DNA from: Sunxiuqinia indica
GTDB taxonomy: Bacteria > Bacteroidota > Bacteroidia > Bacteroidales > Prolixibacteraceae
Assembly (NCBI RefSeq): GCF_009847015.1
Contig: NZ_WVEM01000006.1
Coordinates: 62,001 to 126,000 of the forward strand
Length of the DNA: 64,000 nucleotides
Direction of reading: 5' to 3'
Shown in pieces: positions 56,101 through 64,000 of the stretch; position 1 is the stretch's first letter; each line of letters opens with the position of its first letter. The position numbers were made by a program, and so were the translations under genes. Below the pieces are notes generated by a model that did not search any database, was not told the DNA's origin, and saw nothing but the letters and a program-made list of their open reading frames with translations.

Positions 56101-57389
56101 CTCAAACTGTTCGGATCGGAAGAATCGTTCCTGTAAACCCGGTAACTGCCGGTCTTTCGGTTGAAATAAAGCAGACCACCTCCATTTGTGCCAATCCAGA
56201 GATTTCCCTTTTTGTCTTCTACAAAGCAGTTGACATCATTAAAAGGCAAGCTTGATGAGATAGATGGGACATGCCGGTAGTGATCAAAACGAATCAGACT
56301 TTGGTGATAGTAACTCACGCCTTTTTTGTATGTTCCAGCCCAAATAATGTTCTGAGAATCTTTATACAGATAATTCACACTATTTTGAATGAGGCTGTAT
56401 TTATCATCCGGATTATTGGTCACGTAAATAACAGAAAAACCATTTTTGTCCACCCTGTTTATTCCGCCATGATCGGTAGCCAACCAGATCATGCCTTCCT
56501 CATCCTCAACAATTGACGACACCAGGTCATTGTTTAATCGGGCTTTCTCCGATTTAGTATTAACATGCAAAACATTTCCGGTAGAGGTATCAATAAGGAA
56601 AGCACCGTAGGGCTGACCAAGCGAATAAACCCATACGTCATCTTCCGAATCAATAAAAATCCGATAGTTATTGGCGGCACTCTTAAACTCAGCATTCAGT
56701 TGAATACGATAGGAAACATGCAGGCTGTCCCGGTCTAGCTTTTCAAGCATGCCAGAGGATGAAATGGCCCAAAAATTCCCTTTGGAATCCTGATTAAGAG
56801 CCATCATTGAATTACTACTAATTGAAGTCGGGTCGTCCTCCTGATGTTTTAAAACAGTCACCGAACGACTTGAATCATTCAGTCGGTAAAGACCAGAGGA
56901 ATTATTCACGAACCACGTATTTCCCTCTTGATCGTTAAAAATAGTATATAAAGATATCAGAGGAATTGAAAATTCACTCAAATAAGAATCCGGACTTGAA
57001 AACGTCTCCTTTTGCGGATTAAAAATGGCGAAGTCGTTCACTGACTTAATCCAAATCTGTCCTGCCGAATCTTCAGATAAAAAGTCAATGGCATTAAACG
57101 GAATAGATGTACTATCATAAGGATCGTGCTTGTAGGTTTTAAATCTCAACCCATCGAAACGATTCAGTCCCCGGCCTGTCCCAAACCACATAAAACCCTG
57201 ACTATCTTTCAAAATTGAACGCACCTGATTATTTGACAAGCCGTCGTTAATCGTCAGGTGCATGAATTTATACTGCGTGTTTACCTGTGATTCGTTGGCA
57301 AAACCCATGATGCCAATCAGCAAAAGAGCCAACAATAAATTAGCAATTTTCGAATCATTTTTTTTCAGCAGACAGTCACTCATTAACAT
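53151..57389 (-). CDS. Hybrid two-component system regulator (HTCS)
   Basis: 1412-residue one-protein sensor-regulator. In order: signal/TM, two-propeller sensor with many Reg_prop repeats (IWIGT, LWLGT, LWIGTTNGVSK; about 40-750), a Y_Y_Y domain (about 750-830), one TM (about 838-860), HisKA (His in NISHEFRTPLSL, about 888), HATPase (NLLSNAFKFTP, KDNGIGIP, GSGIGLSLV), receiver (Asp in DLIVSDVVMPEMDG, about 1200), and an AraC-type helix-turn-helix (about 1310-1400). It is encoded at the end of the carbohydrate locus and likely activates that locus on binding xyloglucan-derived oligosaccharide. An ATG at 57383 is an alternative start. Confidence 0.95.
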   Translation of the reverse strand: MLMSDCLLKKNDSKIANLLLALLLIGIMGFANESQVNTQYKFMHLTINDGLSNNQVRSILKDSQGFMWFGTGRGLNRFDGLRFKTYKHDPYDSTSIPFNAIDFLSEDSAGQIWIKSVNDFAIFNPQKETFSSPDSYLSEFSIPLISLYTIFNDQEGNTWFVNNSSGLYRLNDSSRSVTVLKHQEDDPTSISSNSMMALNQDSKGNFWAISSSGMLEKLDRDSLHVSYRIQLNAEFKSAANNYRIFIDSEDDVWVYSLGQPYGAFLIDTSTGNVLHVNTKSEKARLNNDLVSSIVEDEEGMIWLATDHGGINRVDKNGFSVIYVTNNPDDKYSLIQNSVNYLYKDSQNIIWAGTYKKGVSYYHQSLIRFDHYRHVPSISSSLPFNDVNCFVEDKKGNLWIGTNGGGLLYFNRKTGSYRVYRNDSSDPNSLSNNIIVSLFIDRNDQLWIGTYFGGLDRFDGRVFHHHRHDPDNPASLSDNRVWEIFEDSKRNLWIGTLAGGLELYDRERGVFYHYASEDMNSVGSNFIMSIMEDSESNLWLGTSDGVDRLNLLTKRFEHFTPEPGVPGRLSDKNALGIHEDARGLIWIATPEGLNLYSKHENQFRVFTEKDGLPDSNVKTILEDEQGNLWIGTTNGVSKIEITNFSGNPEIDQLEIQTTNYDMMDGLQGKEFNENAAYRTKAGELIFGGANGFNLFKPENLEEQKLSNEVVLTNLKVFNREVPVGTPIQNRIILDKSITQQDKITLRHSENVFSLGFTSLNFFQPEKNSFEYKLEGFNEAWLKTDPQNAEATFTNLNAGEYAFHVRVSNDGGKSWQVLTPPLKIEITPPFWKSNYAFGFYVLFIVGLLLLARRILVERERLKFAAEQEHQEAERIHQLDGLKTKFFTNISHEFRTPLSLILSPIERLIGETKDEKLKAQLKFIHRHARRLLAMVNQLLDFRKMEVQQIEAKENWGDLIGFIKEVGLSFQDLAANKGIKFRFKAEKEDLFTYFDQDKVEKVISNLLSNAFKFTPEKGKITLRLKYIESDVDSENSSQRGTVLISVKDNGIGIPVEKQERIFDRFFQDDLPNSFVNQGSGIGLSLVNDYVKILGGTIRVESIVDKGSVFEVALPVQLFSQEQIDLKNQSEDSKEPVIYYRENRAAFNDEVKSDSTKKNILLVEDNEDFRFYLKDNLKEHYNVYEAGNGKIGWEMTLKKLPDLIVSDVVMPEMDGIEFCSKIKGDGRTAHVPLILLTAKVDTDPTLEGFQSGADDYISKPFDFRILESRIENLINSREQLRRSYQSMIGMNPEKIKVTSQDEKFLIKALGIVEKNLDNTKFSVENLSKEIGMSRVSLYKKLTLLTTKSPVEFIRIIRLRRAADFMENSELTVSEIAYACGFNSPRYFSKYFKAEYKELPSEYINNHRKKQNSFQMKL

Positions 57390-57461
57390 CCTGTATTAGA
57401 ACCGTAAAAGATACAAGAAAAAAGAAATACTATTAAGGATATAACAGCTTTTCTTGACCTC

Positions 57462-60299
57462 TTACATTGCTACATCCACTTTCGAACCCGCATAACTTAT
57501 AACTTTTCCGTTGTTTTTCGAAAAATCTAACGTCATGGAACTACCCTTTTTTACAAAGATTACTTCGAACTGACGCTCAGCCAACATACCTTCAAATTCA
57601 CCTTTCCGCTCACCGATTGTCAATGTTTTTAACTCTTCGTTATACGAGAACGGGATAGTTGAAAATGCCCCGTCTTCGTAACTGTAATTGGTTTCCTCGT
57701 CTTCGTACAACTCAAACGAACCGTCGGCTCCAGTGTAAACATATAGCTTGATCAACTCGGTTTTTTTCTGCGACGTATATTCAATTTCGGGCCCAATTGG
57801 CAAGATCGATCCTTCACGTACAAATACCGGCATTCGCTCAAATGGTGCATTCACATTTACCTTCTGTCCTCCGGCAATGTACTCGCTGGTGTACAAATTG
57901 TACCACCCTCCATTGTTTGGGAAATAAACATCGCGCTGACGTGCTTTGTAATTATAAACCGGGCAAACCATTAGCGAAGGGCCAAATAAATACTGGTCAC
58001 CAATATTCTGCACCCGGTGGTCGTCTGTAAAATCCATCGCTAAACCACGCATAATCGTATAGTCATCATGATAAACGGCTCCAGTCAAACTATAAATATA
58101 AGGCATCAAACGGTAGCGTAATTTATTGTAATACAGCATCGATTGATATGCCGGATGATTCTCCGGTGCCAGGTTGTAAATTTCGCGATATGGATATTGT
58201 CCGTGGACACGAAATAAGGGAACAAAAGCACCAAACTGGTACCAGCGGGTATTTAATTCGCGCCATTCCTCCATATCTTCGCTTCCTTCCCTGGCATTTT
58301 CGAAGCGCTTTTGCACGCAAAAACCACCAATATCCATTGTCCAGTATGGTAATCCTGACATTGCAAAATTTATTCCTGCAGGAATCTGCGCTTCCATATC
58401 TTCCCAGCTTGTACCAATATCGCCACTCCAGGTTACGGCTCCATAATGTTGCAACCCGGCAAAGCCCGAACGAGTAAGAATAAATACACGATCATCGGGA
58501 TTTTCTTTTCGCTGTCCTTCGTAGATTCCTTTAGCATTCATTAAAGCGTAGGCATTGAAGTATTTTGTCGAAGACCCAAGCGCTGTTGGGTTCATTAATT
58601 CTTTGCGATACTCCATGCTGGCATTCGATAAAATATCCGGTTCTGTCGCATCCAACCACCAGGCATCAATTCCTTTCTGATAAAGCTTATCATTAATTTG
58701 ATTCCAAAATAGCTCGCGTGCTTCCGGGTTGTATGCATCGTAAAAAGAGCCTATATATCCGGGGGAAATCCAATCGCGAACGCTGTCTTCTATTGCTTGT
58801 TGATACATCCATCCGTTTTTATCAAACTCATCGTAATGCTTCGTTCCCAAATAAAACTTGGGCCACACCGAAATCATGACTCTGGCGTGGTTATCGTGCA
58901 CTTCATCCATCATGGCTTTTGGATCAGGAAAACGCGCCTTTTCAAATTCGTGAGATCCCCACTTATCGACTTCCCAGTACGACCAATCTTGTACAATGTT
59001 GTCGATAGGAATATGTCTTTCCCTGAATTCTTTCAGTGTATTGAGGAGTTCATCCTGTGTTTTATAACGCTCGCGGCTTTGCCAGAATCCCATAGCCCAT
59101 TTGGGCATCACCTGAGCTTTTCCGGTCAATGTCCGGTAGTTTTTTATCACTCCGTCCATATTGTCACCATGCATAAAATAGTAATCAATCTGATCCCCCA
59201 TTTCTGACCAGAAAGCAATATCGTCCTGCACTTCAGGATCAACAGGAGACAAGGCTTTCAAACCGACGTAAGATACGCCACCATCCGGAATCCATTCTAA
59301 CCTGAGGTGGTATTTTTCTCCCTCTTTCATCTGGTATTGAAATTTGGCAACAGACGGATTCCATGCTGTCCGCCATTGATCAGCCTCGAGTTGACCGTCA
59401 ATCCAAATTTTAGTGTACCCGGCATAATAAAGCAGAAAGTGAAACAGGCCGGACTCTTCCGGTTGGATATCACCCTCCCAAATAATTTTGGCATGATTAA
59501 ACGTAAAACCCTCCGGGAAGTTCTTAATGGTAGTCAGGTTTTCGTAATCAATCGTGCTTTCCTGACGAACGGTAAAAACATGGTTGCTTTCTGTGTCATC
59601 AATGTAAGTGGCAGTCAAACTACCTTCTTCTCCGTCAGCATTAAAGAGTTTGAATTGGTCAACCTGACCGTATGGGCGTTTGTCTCCATAACGCGAGAAA
59701 GAGTAGTTGTCCCAAAGTAAACCGTAATTTTTTGTTGAAATAAGAAATGGAATGGACACTTTGGTATTGTATTGAAAAAGTTCCTCGTTTTTCCCTTTGT
59801 AGTTGATTTCATGAGCCTGATGCTGACCCAAGCCATAGAGTGCCTCATCTTCTGAAGATTCAAAAACTTGTCGAATGGAGTATCCTTTGGTTCCATCAAC
59901 CTCAATTGGGTCAAACTCTTTTCCTCCGGCCGTTTTTTCTTGAAGCAAACGGTTACCTTCCGAATCAAAAAACTGCACTTCGCCAGTTATTTTGGACACC
60001 TCAACCACTGTTTGGGCAGTTGAAATCCGGATGAAATCGTCCTGCTCTTCTGTGGAGAAATCAACACTTTGGGTAACCGGCAGAGCTACTAAGCTTTTAT
60101 CTTCGGCAAATGCCTTTGTAGCCGATGCTGTAACGCGAATAATCTCATCATTGATCGGTATAATTCGAACAGCCTTTGCGTCGTTATCCGAATCCATTTC
60201 AGGATAAACAACGACTCCTTCCTTATTTGCTTCCCAGTTTTTTTGCGCACAGGAAAAACAACATACCGCAATCAATGCGATGGCAACTAACTTCTTCAT
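57462..60299 (-). CDS. GH31 alpha-xylosidase/alpha-glucosidase with PA14 insert
   Basis: 945-residue lipoprotein (signal CCFSCAQKN). The GH31 N-terminal beta-sandwich (about 30-220) is interrupted by a PA14 domain (about 220-350; IIWEGDIQPEESGLFHF, KIWIDGQLEADQWRTAWN). The barrel contains WWLDATEPD with the nucleophile Asp (about residue 548) and WSGDIGTSWEDM with the acid/base Asp, then DIGGFC. C-terminal DUF5110-type strands end the protein. The PA14 insertion is typical of Bacteroidota and Cellvibrio alpha-xylosidases acting on xyloglucan oligosaccharides. Confidence 0.92.
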   Translation of the reverse strand: MKKLVAIALIAVCCFSCAQKNWEANKEGVVVYPEMDSDNDAKAVRIIPINDEIIRVTASATKAFAEDKSLVALPVTQSVDFSTEEQDDFIRISTAQTVVEVSKITGEVQFFDSEGNRLLQEKTAGGKEFDPIEVDGTKGYSIRQVFESSEDEALYGLGQHQAHEINYKGKNEELFQYNTKVSIPFLISTKNYGLLWDNYSFSRYGDKRPYGQVDQFKLFNADGEEGSLTATYIDDTESNHVFTVRQESTIDYENLTTIKNFPEGFTFNHAKIIWEGDIQPEESGLFHFLLYYAGYTKIWIDGQLEADQWRTAWNPSVAKFQYQMKEGEKYHLRLEWIPDGGVSYVGLKALSPVDPEVQDDIAFWSEMGDQIDYYFMHGDNMDGVIKNYRTLTGKAQVMPKWAMGFWQSRERYKTQDELLNTLKEFRERHIPIDNIVQDWSYWEVDKWGSHEFEKARFPDPKAMMDEVHDNHARVMISVWPKFYLGTKHYDEFDKNGWMYQQAIEDSVRDWISPGYIGSFYDAYNPEARELFWNQINDKLYQKGIDAWWLDATEPDILSNASMEYRKELMNPTALGSSTKYFNAYALMNAKGIYEGQRKENPDDRVFILTRSGFAGLQHYGAVTWSGDIGTSWEDMEAQIPAGINFAMSGLPYWTMDIGGFCVQKRFENAREGSEDMEEWRELNTRWYQFGAFVPLFRVHGQYPYREIYNLAPENHPAYQSMLYYNKLRYRLMPYIYSLTGAVYHDDYTIMRGLAMDFTDDHRVQNIGDQYLFGPSLMVCPVYNYKARQRDVYFPNNGGWYNLYTSEYIAGGQKVNVNAPFERMPVFVREGSILPIGPEIEYTSQKKTELIKLYVYTGADGSFELYEDEETNYSYEDGAFSTIPFSYNEELKTLTIGERKGEFEGMLAERQFEVIFVKKGSSMTLDFSKNNGKVISYAGSKVDVAM

Positions 60300-60341
60300 G
60301 GTTTCTTCTTTATTCTCTTCAATTATTGTTATCTACAGACT

Positions 60342-61853
60342 TTAATATGGGTAATCCTCAGCTTCGGCTCCTTTGATTAATCCATCCAAAATTTGCTGAT
60401 CGCCAACCGTATTGGTACTCCGGTCAAAAATTCCGAAGCCATCATTCTTGAGGCTTCCTTCGTCCCAATAAAATGGCACCAACCCATATTTTTTAGCTTG
60501 CTCGGTCACATACTCATTAAAATACGCTCGCGATTCATTGTGTTTTTCCTGCCACTCGTCATTGCCGGGAATCGTTCGGCGGATAGCACCATATTCGCCC
60601 AAAATCATAGGAATTCCCTCATCGACGAATTTGGTCTTCATTTTCTGGAATTGTGCTTTCACAAAATCTTCTTCACAGTCCCAGTCCGGGAAACGACCGG
60701 TTGCTCCGTCCAAATGATAATTTTCTCCCCAGAAGTAAAACACTTTTCCCCAACTGGCATCCTCGGTTAGTCCACAAAACTGCCATGGCGTGTAGTAGTG
60801 CACTTCTGCCAATAGTCGGTTCTCAGTTTCATCAGTTGGCATGCTCATCAATTCATCTGCTTTGTCGATATCTGTTACAGGGGCCTGCACAATCAAATTC
60901 CGATACGTATTTCTTCCTCCGGTAGCCCGAACAACATCTACAAAAGTCTGCATATAAACTGCCAAAACATCAGCAGCAGTTTGCGTTTCAGCAGCAGGTT
61001 CATTCGCTCCGGCAAAAAGCAGCTGTTCGTCGTAATCACGAAAAGTGATGGCAATTTGTTTCCAAATAGCAGCTTGCTTTTTGTTGACCTCGTTCTGCTT
61101 TTCGGGCGTGACATTATTCTCCAGCCAACCTCCATCCCAATGGACGTTGAGTATAGCATACATGTCATTATCGACACAATAATCAACCACTTCTTTTACG
61201 CGAGCCAGCCAGCTTTCTTTAATCTTGTAGGTGGTTTGATTCTCGATATAGTTGTCCCACGCACAAGGAATTCGAATCGCATTGAACCCGGCATTTTTAA
61301 CGGCAACAATCAAATCGTTGCTGGCTTTGGGGTTACCCCAGGCCGTTTCTCCACCAATGGCTTCCAGAGTATTTCCGAGATTCCAGCCCAAGTACATTTT
61401 CGAAGCAATCACTTTAGCATCACTGGCCATTCCTGTATTATCCGGGGCAATTGAATCTGCTGGTTCAGGATCAGGTGGAATTATAACTGCAGCTGCCTGT
61501 GTAATTTGAAGTGAGATATCATCAGCTCCCTTTGCAGTAAGGGTCATGCTCATCGAACGTTCTTGTTCTATCGTATTTTCTTCAGCCGTTAAGGTAACTG
61601 TTGCATTCCCTGATGTTGTTTGAATTGAGGGTTTACACCACTCCGAAGTGTTGTAGTTAATTTTCCAAACGGCATTGCTGCTAATTGATAAATCAGCTGT
61701 TCCCCCTGCTGCCTCAAACGAGAAACTGGTTGGTGACGCTGTGAGTGTTACTTCAGGCTTTTCTGGAGTCACTTCTTTCCCGGGATCGTTACTGCATCCC
61801 AGAAAGGTCACTACTATCATCAATAGGCACATCCACTCATTTGTCTGTTTCAT
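60342..61853 (-). CDS. BACON-GH5 endo-glucanase, xyloglucanase-like
   Basis: 503 residues with lipoprotein signal (VVTFLGCSND). A BACON domain (about 30-125; SPTSFSFEAAGGTADLSISSN, WCKPSIQTTSG) is followed by a GH5 subfamily-4-like barrel with MYLGWNLGNTLEAIGG, FNAIRIPCAWDNYI, LNVHWDGGW, the acid/base Glu in FAGANEPAAE and the nucleophile in ILGEYGAI. The start is the ATG at 61853, which gives the signal peptide. This is the architecture of the BoGH5A xyloglucanase of Bacteroides ovatus, so surface cleavage of xyloglucan is likely. Confidence 0.9.
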   Translation of the reverse strand: MKQTNEWMCLLMIVVTFLGCSNDPGKEVTPEKPEVTLTASPTSFSFEAAGGTADLSISSNAVWKINYNTSEWCKPSIQTTSGNATVTLTAEENTIEQERSMSMTLTAKGADDISLQITQAAAVIIPPDPEPADSIAPDNTGMASDAKVIASKMYLGWNLGNTLEAIGGETAWGNPKASNDLIVAVKNAGFNAIRIPCAWDNYIENQTTYKIKESWLARVKEVVDYCVDNDMYAILNVHWDGGWLENNVTPEKQNEVNKKQAAIWKQIAITFRDYDEQLLFAGANEPAAETQTAADVLAVYMQTFVDVVRATGGRNTYRNLIVQAPVTDIDKADELMSMPTDETENRLLAEVHYYTPWQFCGLTEDASWGKVFYFWGENYHLDGATGRFPDWDCEEDFVKAQFQKMKTKFVDEGIPMILGEYGAIRRTIPGNDEWQEKHNESRAYFNEYVTEQAKKYGLVPFYWDEGSLKNDGFGIFDRSTNTVGDQQILDGLIKGAEAEDYPY

Positions 61854-61934
61854 CTTTCGGTTTTGTTGATTCAAGGTATTGCTTTCAAAGATTATTGTCA
61901 TTCGTTCCTGTTCGGAAATGACATTTTATTTGAT

Positions 61935-61958
61935 CCCCGGAAGCAATAGCTTCCGGGG
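61935..61958. promoter_or_regulatory. Intercistronic hairpin
   Basis: Arms CCCCGGAAGC / GCTTCCGGGG with loop AATA, between the SGBP gene and the GH5 gene. No T run follows on the minus strand, so a role in mRNA stability or processing that sets higher SusC/D/SGBP levels than enzyme levels is more likely than full termination. Confidence 0.65.
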
Positions 61959-61991
61959 GGAATTGAATTACTTCATTCTATTCAGTTTCTA

Positions 61992-63782
61992 TCAATAAGT
62001 AACAACTTTATCAATTGTTGCAGTAACAGCCGACATATCGGAAATATCCGCACCCATGCCGACAATATCAACTACAAATACAACAACTCCTTCAACATCA
62101 CTTGGAGGGGCATAAGAAACAGTGTATGTCCCGTCGCCATTTACAGTAATAACATCGCCATTCCCGTTAGGAGACCAATCTGCATCGGCGTAATACATTG
62201 ATGCGTCATAACTACCAGCGGCACCATCTTTCAACGTTATTCCACTGATCGTAAAGGTGACATCAATACGATTACTGAAAACCAGGTCGGCTGTATTAAT
62301 GCCAGGGTCAGCTTTCGTTGAACCATATTCGTTATATATTTCCAAACGCAAATTACCTTTCTCTTCAATGTCGCCAATAGCCAACTTGGAATTATCAAAC
62401 GCGATTTCTGTCCCTTGAGGTCCATTGTCACTTCCACCACCAGTCTGCGCAACCAAATGGAAAGCCGTGTACTGAGGGGCAGAAGCATCTCTTGCACCTA
62501 CCCACATATCAGTCACATTACCCGACAAATCCTTTTTAATTTGAAGAATACGTAAGTGGTTATTGGCATCAGGCGCAAAACTTGCCCAATTGATCAAAGT
62601 AAAGGAAGGAACGGTGACATCAAAAGAGTAAATACCTTTGTCATCCAACGAATAGGTTCCGTTAGTTGTTGTTCCGTCAGGAGTTACAAATACAACTGAT
62701 TCGTCGCTAGAATTCATCGTCATGGAGAAACTTCCATACGCCGATGGATCAGGAGTACCCAACCAATCGGGATAATCTTCAGGAGCTTGCCAGCCGTTCA
62801 TCATCGAACCATCAAGATTAGCCCAATCCAATGGATTGCTTTCCGAAAGCTTCCAGACGATAGTTGTACTAACAGTTTTTGATATGATATCTTGCCATCC
62901 ATCAGGCAATTCTGGTTCAGGGTCTGCATATTGGTAATTATCCGCATAATCTTTTGAAACATAATTGAAGACATACCACCATTCTTGCTCATCATTATTA
63001 TCTCGATAGATGGCTACCCTCAACTGATTTTCAGTCAAATCAAGAACTTTTACATTGGTATTCCAGTTTTTTGCATTAGGAGCGACAGCCGCCAAACGAA
63101 TAATAGTAGCATCAGTCGTACTCAGTGTATGATTTTTCACATTTAGATCAAAAACACCTTGTTCCGTTACATCTCCTTCATTTGGTTTATACGAAGTTAA
63201 ATGAGGCCCACCGATCAAATCAAAAGTCATCTCTGCAGCATAGTCCTGATCAGTAGCGCCAACAGATGATCCAGAAGGATCCCAATTTATTTCATAATTC
63301 CCCCAAACTTGTTCCTGAGAAGGATCCGCAAAATACATTGGTCCATTAGTCAGTCCATATTTCCCGTTATCAAGGATCCAGGTCTTGGATTCGCCAACAC
63401 CACCGGTCAACATGTTCCATAATGGATCATCAACATAGCTTAGGTTTGTTGTTGTAATGGAAATCACCATGGTATCAGCTTGCACAAATCCACCGGCACT
63501 TTGTACTCCATAAACGAATTTATATTCTCCGGGAAAAGCGATTTTTACCGTATCTTTTAGTTCTGTAGAACGCCCTGCCGGTGTAACCCATAGCGGAGTC
63601 ACTCCCGGAGTTAAACTTTCGAGGATAATCATGTTTGGGTCGTCAGCATTTTGGGTAATGCTGTATTGCAAATCGTCTTTGGAAATTATTTTTCCAAGCG
63701 AGAACTCATCAGGCTGGCAGGATGCAAAAGCCAGGACCAAGCCTAAAAGAGCTACAAATATATTTAACTTGCGTGTGTTCAT
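61992..63782 (-). CDS. Surface glycan-binding lipoprotein (SGBP-B-like)
   Basis: 596 residues with lipoprotein signal (LVLAFASCQPDEF). It consists of Ig-like/PKD-type domains (about 30-110) then repeated beta-sandwich domains rich in Trp (WGNYEINWDPSG, EWWYVFNYVSKDY, WDSF-like motifs). It has no catalytic signature. The ATG at 63782 gives a good signal peptide; an ATG at 63818 overlaps the susD end. Located between susD and GH5, it is the expected position of the second surface binding protein. Confidence 0.85.
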   Translation of the reverse strand: MNTRKLNIFVALLGLVLAFASCQPDEFSLGKIISKDDLQYSITQNADDPNMIILESLTPGVTPLWVTPAGRSTELKDTVKIAFPGEYKFVYGVQSAGGFVQADTMVISITTTNLSYVDDPLWNMLTGGVGESKTWILDNGKYGLTNGPMYFADPSQEQVWGNYEINWDPSGSSVGATDQDYAAEMTFDLIGGPHLTSYKPNEGDVTEQGVFDLNVKNHTLSTTDATIIRLAAVAPNAKNWNTNVKVLDLTENQLRVAIYRDNNDEQEWWYVFNYVSKDYADNYQYADPEPELPDGWQDIISKTVSTTIVWKLSESNPLDWANLDGSMMNGWQAPEDYPDWLGTPDPSAYGSFSMTMNSSDESVVFVTPDGTTTNGTYSLDDKGIYSFDVTVPSFTLINWASFAPDANNHLRILQIKKDLSGNVTDMWVGARDASAPQYTAFHLVAQTGGGSDNGPQGTEIAFDNSKLAIGDIEEKGNLRLEIYNEYGSTKADPGINTADLVFSNRIDVTFTISGITLKDGAAGSYDASMYYADADWSPNGNGDVITVNGDGTYTVSYAPPSDVEGVVVFVVDIVGMGADISDMSAVTATIDKVVTY

Positions 63783-63801
63783 ACTTTCTTCTTTTTTAAT
63801 A

Positions 63802-64000
63802 TTATTTCCAACCGTCATTTTGAATCAATACTCCATCAGACAAGCTGATTTGCGTTTGAGGAATAACTTGAAAACCTTTGGTCGCCATAATTTTCGACTT
63901 TTCAATCTTCTTGGTTACTTCTACTCCACCGTTCAATACTGTTTGAGTTGTTGCAATGGTATTTGCAGCAGTTTCCAAGCCTTGGCGCAACAGATCCCAG
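63802..64000 (-). CDS. susD: SusD/RagB-family protein, C-terminal end (cut by window end)
   Basis: The last 65 codons of a SusD homologue, open to the window edge. WDLLRQGLETAAN and the C-terminal KGFQVIPQTQISLSDGVLIQNDGW match the RagB/SusD terminal signature (P-x-P-Q-x-x-I-x-L-x-N-G-x-L-x-Q-N). The susC partner is expected further right. It precedes the SGBP gene with the stop 20 bp before that ATG. Confidence 0.9.
   Translation of the reverse strand, partial: WDLLRQGLETAANTIATTQTVLNGGVEVTKKIEKSKIMATKGFQVIPQTQISLSDGVLIQNDGWK

Overview
The window looks like a chromosomal segment of a moderately AT-rich Bacteroidota, probably a polysaccharide-degrading member of the Marinilabiliales/Prolixibacteraceae type. 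The signs are SusC/SusD pairs, a one-protein hybrid two-component regulator, sparse Shine-Dalgarno sites, TAnnTTTG-type -7 promoter elements and a trimeric b-type succinate dehydrogenase. The taxonomic placement is inferred from gene content only.

Layout. (1) 1-5.3 kb: the 3' end of trpE followed by trpG-D-C-F-B-A, a complete tryptophan branch read rightward. A 64-residue hypothetical gene and a leftward membrane-anchored serine hydrolase follow. (2) 7.54-45.31 kb: a probable integrated genomic island. It is bounded by an exact 18-bp repeat of the 3' end of tRNA-Arg(CCT): one copy lies in the intact tRNA gene at 45.3 kb, the other 200 bp upstream of a tyrosine recombinase at 7.7 kb. (2a) 7.5-11.3 kb: integrase, excisionase-like HTH protein and a primase-helicase-like ATPase, a satellite-like core with no relaxase visible. 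(2b) 12.2-24.1 kb: a WYL regulator, then cas6-cas5-cas3-cas8-cas7-cas4-cas1-cas2 (type I, most like I-B), a leader and an array of 43 repeats. cas6 appears frameshifted at a 10-A run near its start. (2c) 24.2-43.2 kb: a leftward twelve-gene SusC/SusD utilisation operon with a divergent LacI-type regulator. It encodes a sugar transporter, ribokinase, GH97, esterase, sulfatase, two nucleoside-hydrolase-fold proteins and two related TIM-barrel-like lipoproteins, which suggests a ribose-containing substrate. (2d) 43.4-45.2 kb: a graveyard of IS21-type and ISAon1/ISL3-type transposase fragments, a 44-bp perfect palindrome, and two isolated CRISPR repeats in the same orientation as the main array.

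(3) 45.7-49.1 kb: sdhCAB. (4) 49.2-53.1 kb: two DUF2807 proteins, a Spy-like protein, coaX, a REP-like inverted repeat and a membrane-anchored receiver protein. (5) 53.2-64 kb: a leftward locus of SusD (cut by the window edge), a surface glycan-binding lipoprotein, BACON-GH5, PA14-containing GH31 and a hybrid two-component regulator. This matches the architecture of xyloglucan utilisation loci.

The most notable structural point is that the sugar operon sits between the distal end of the CRISPR array and the two orphan repeats 20 kb away. This suggests that the tail of the array was split by insertion of the operon and IS elements, inside an island that itself entered at tRNA-Arg.
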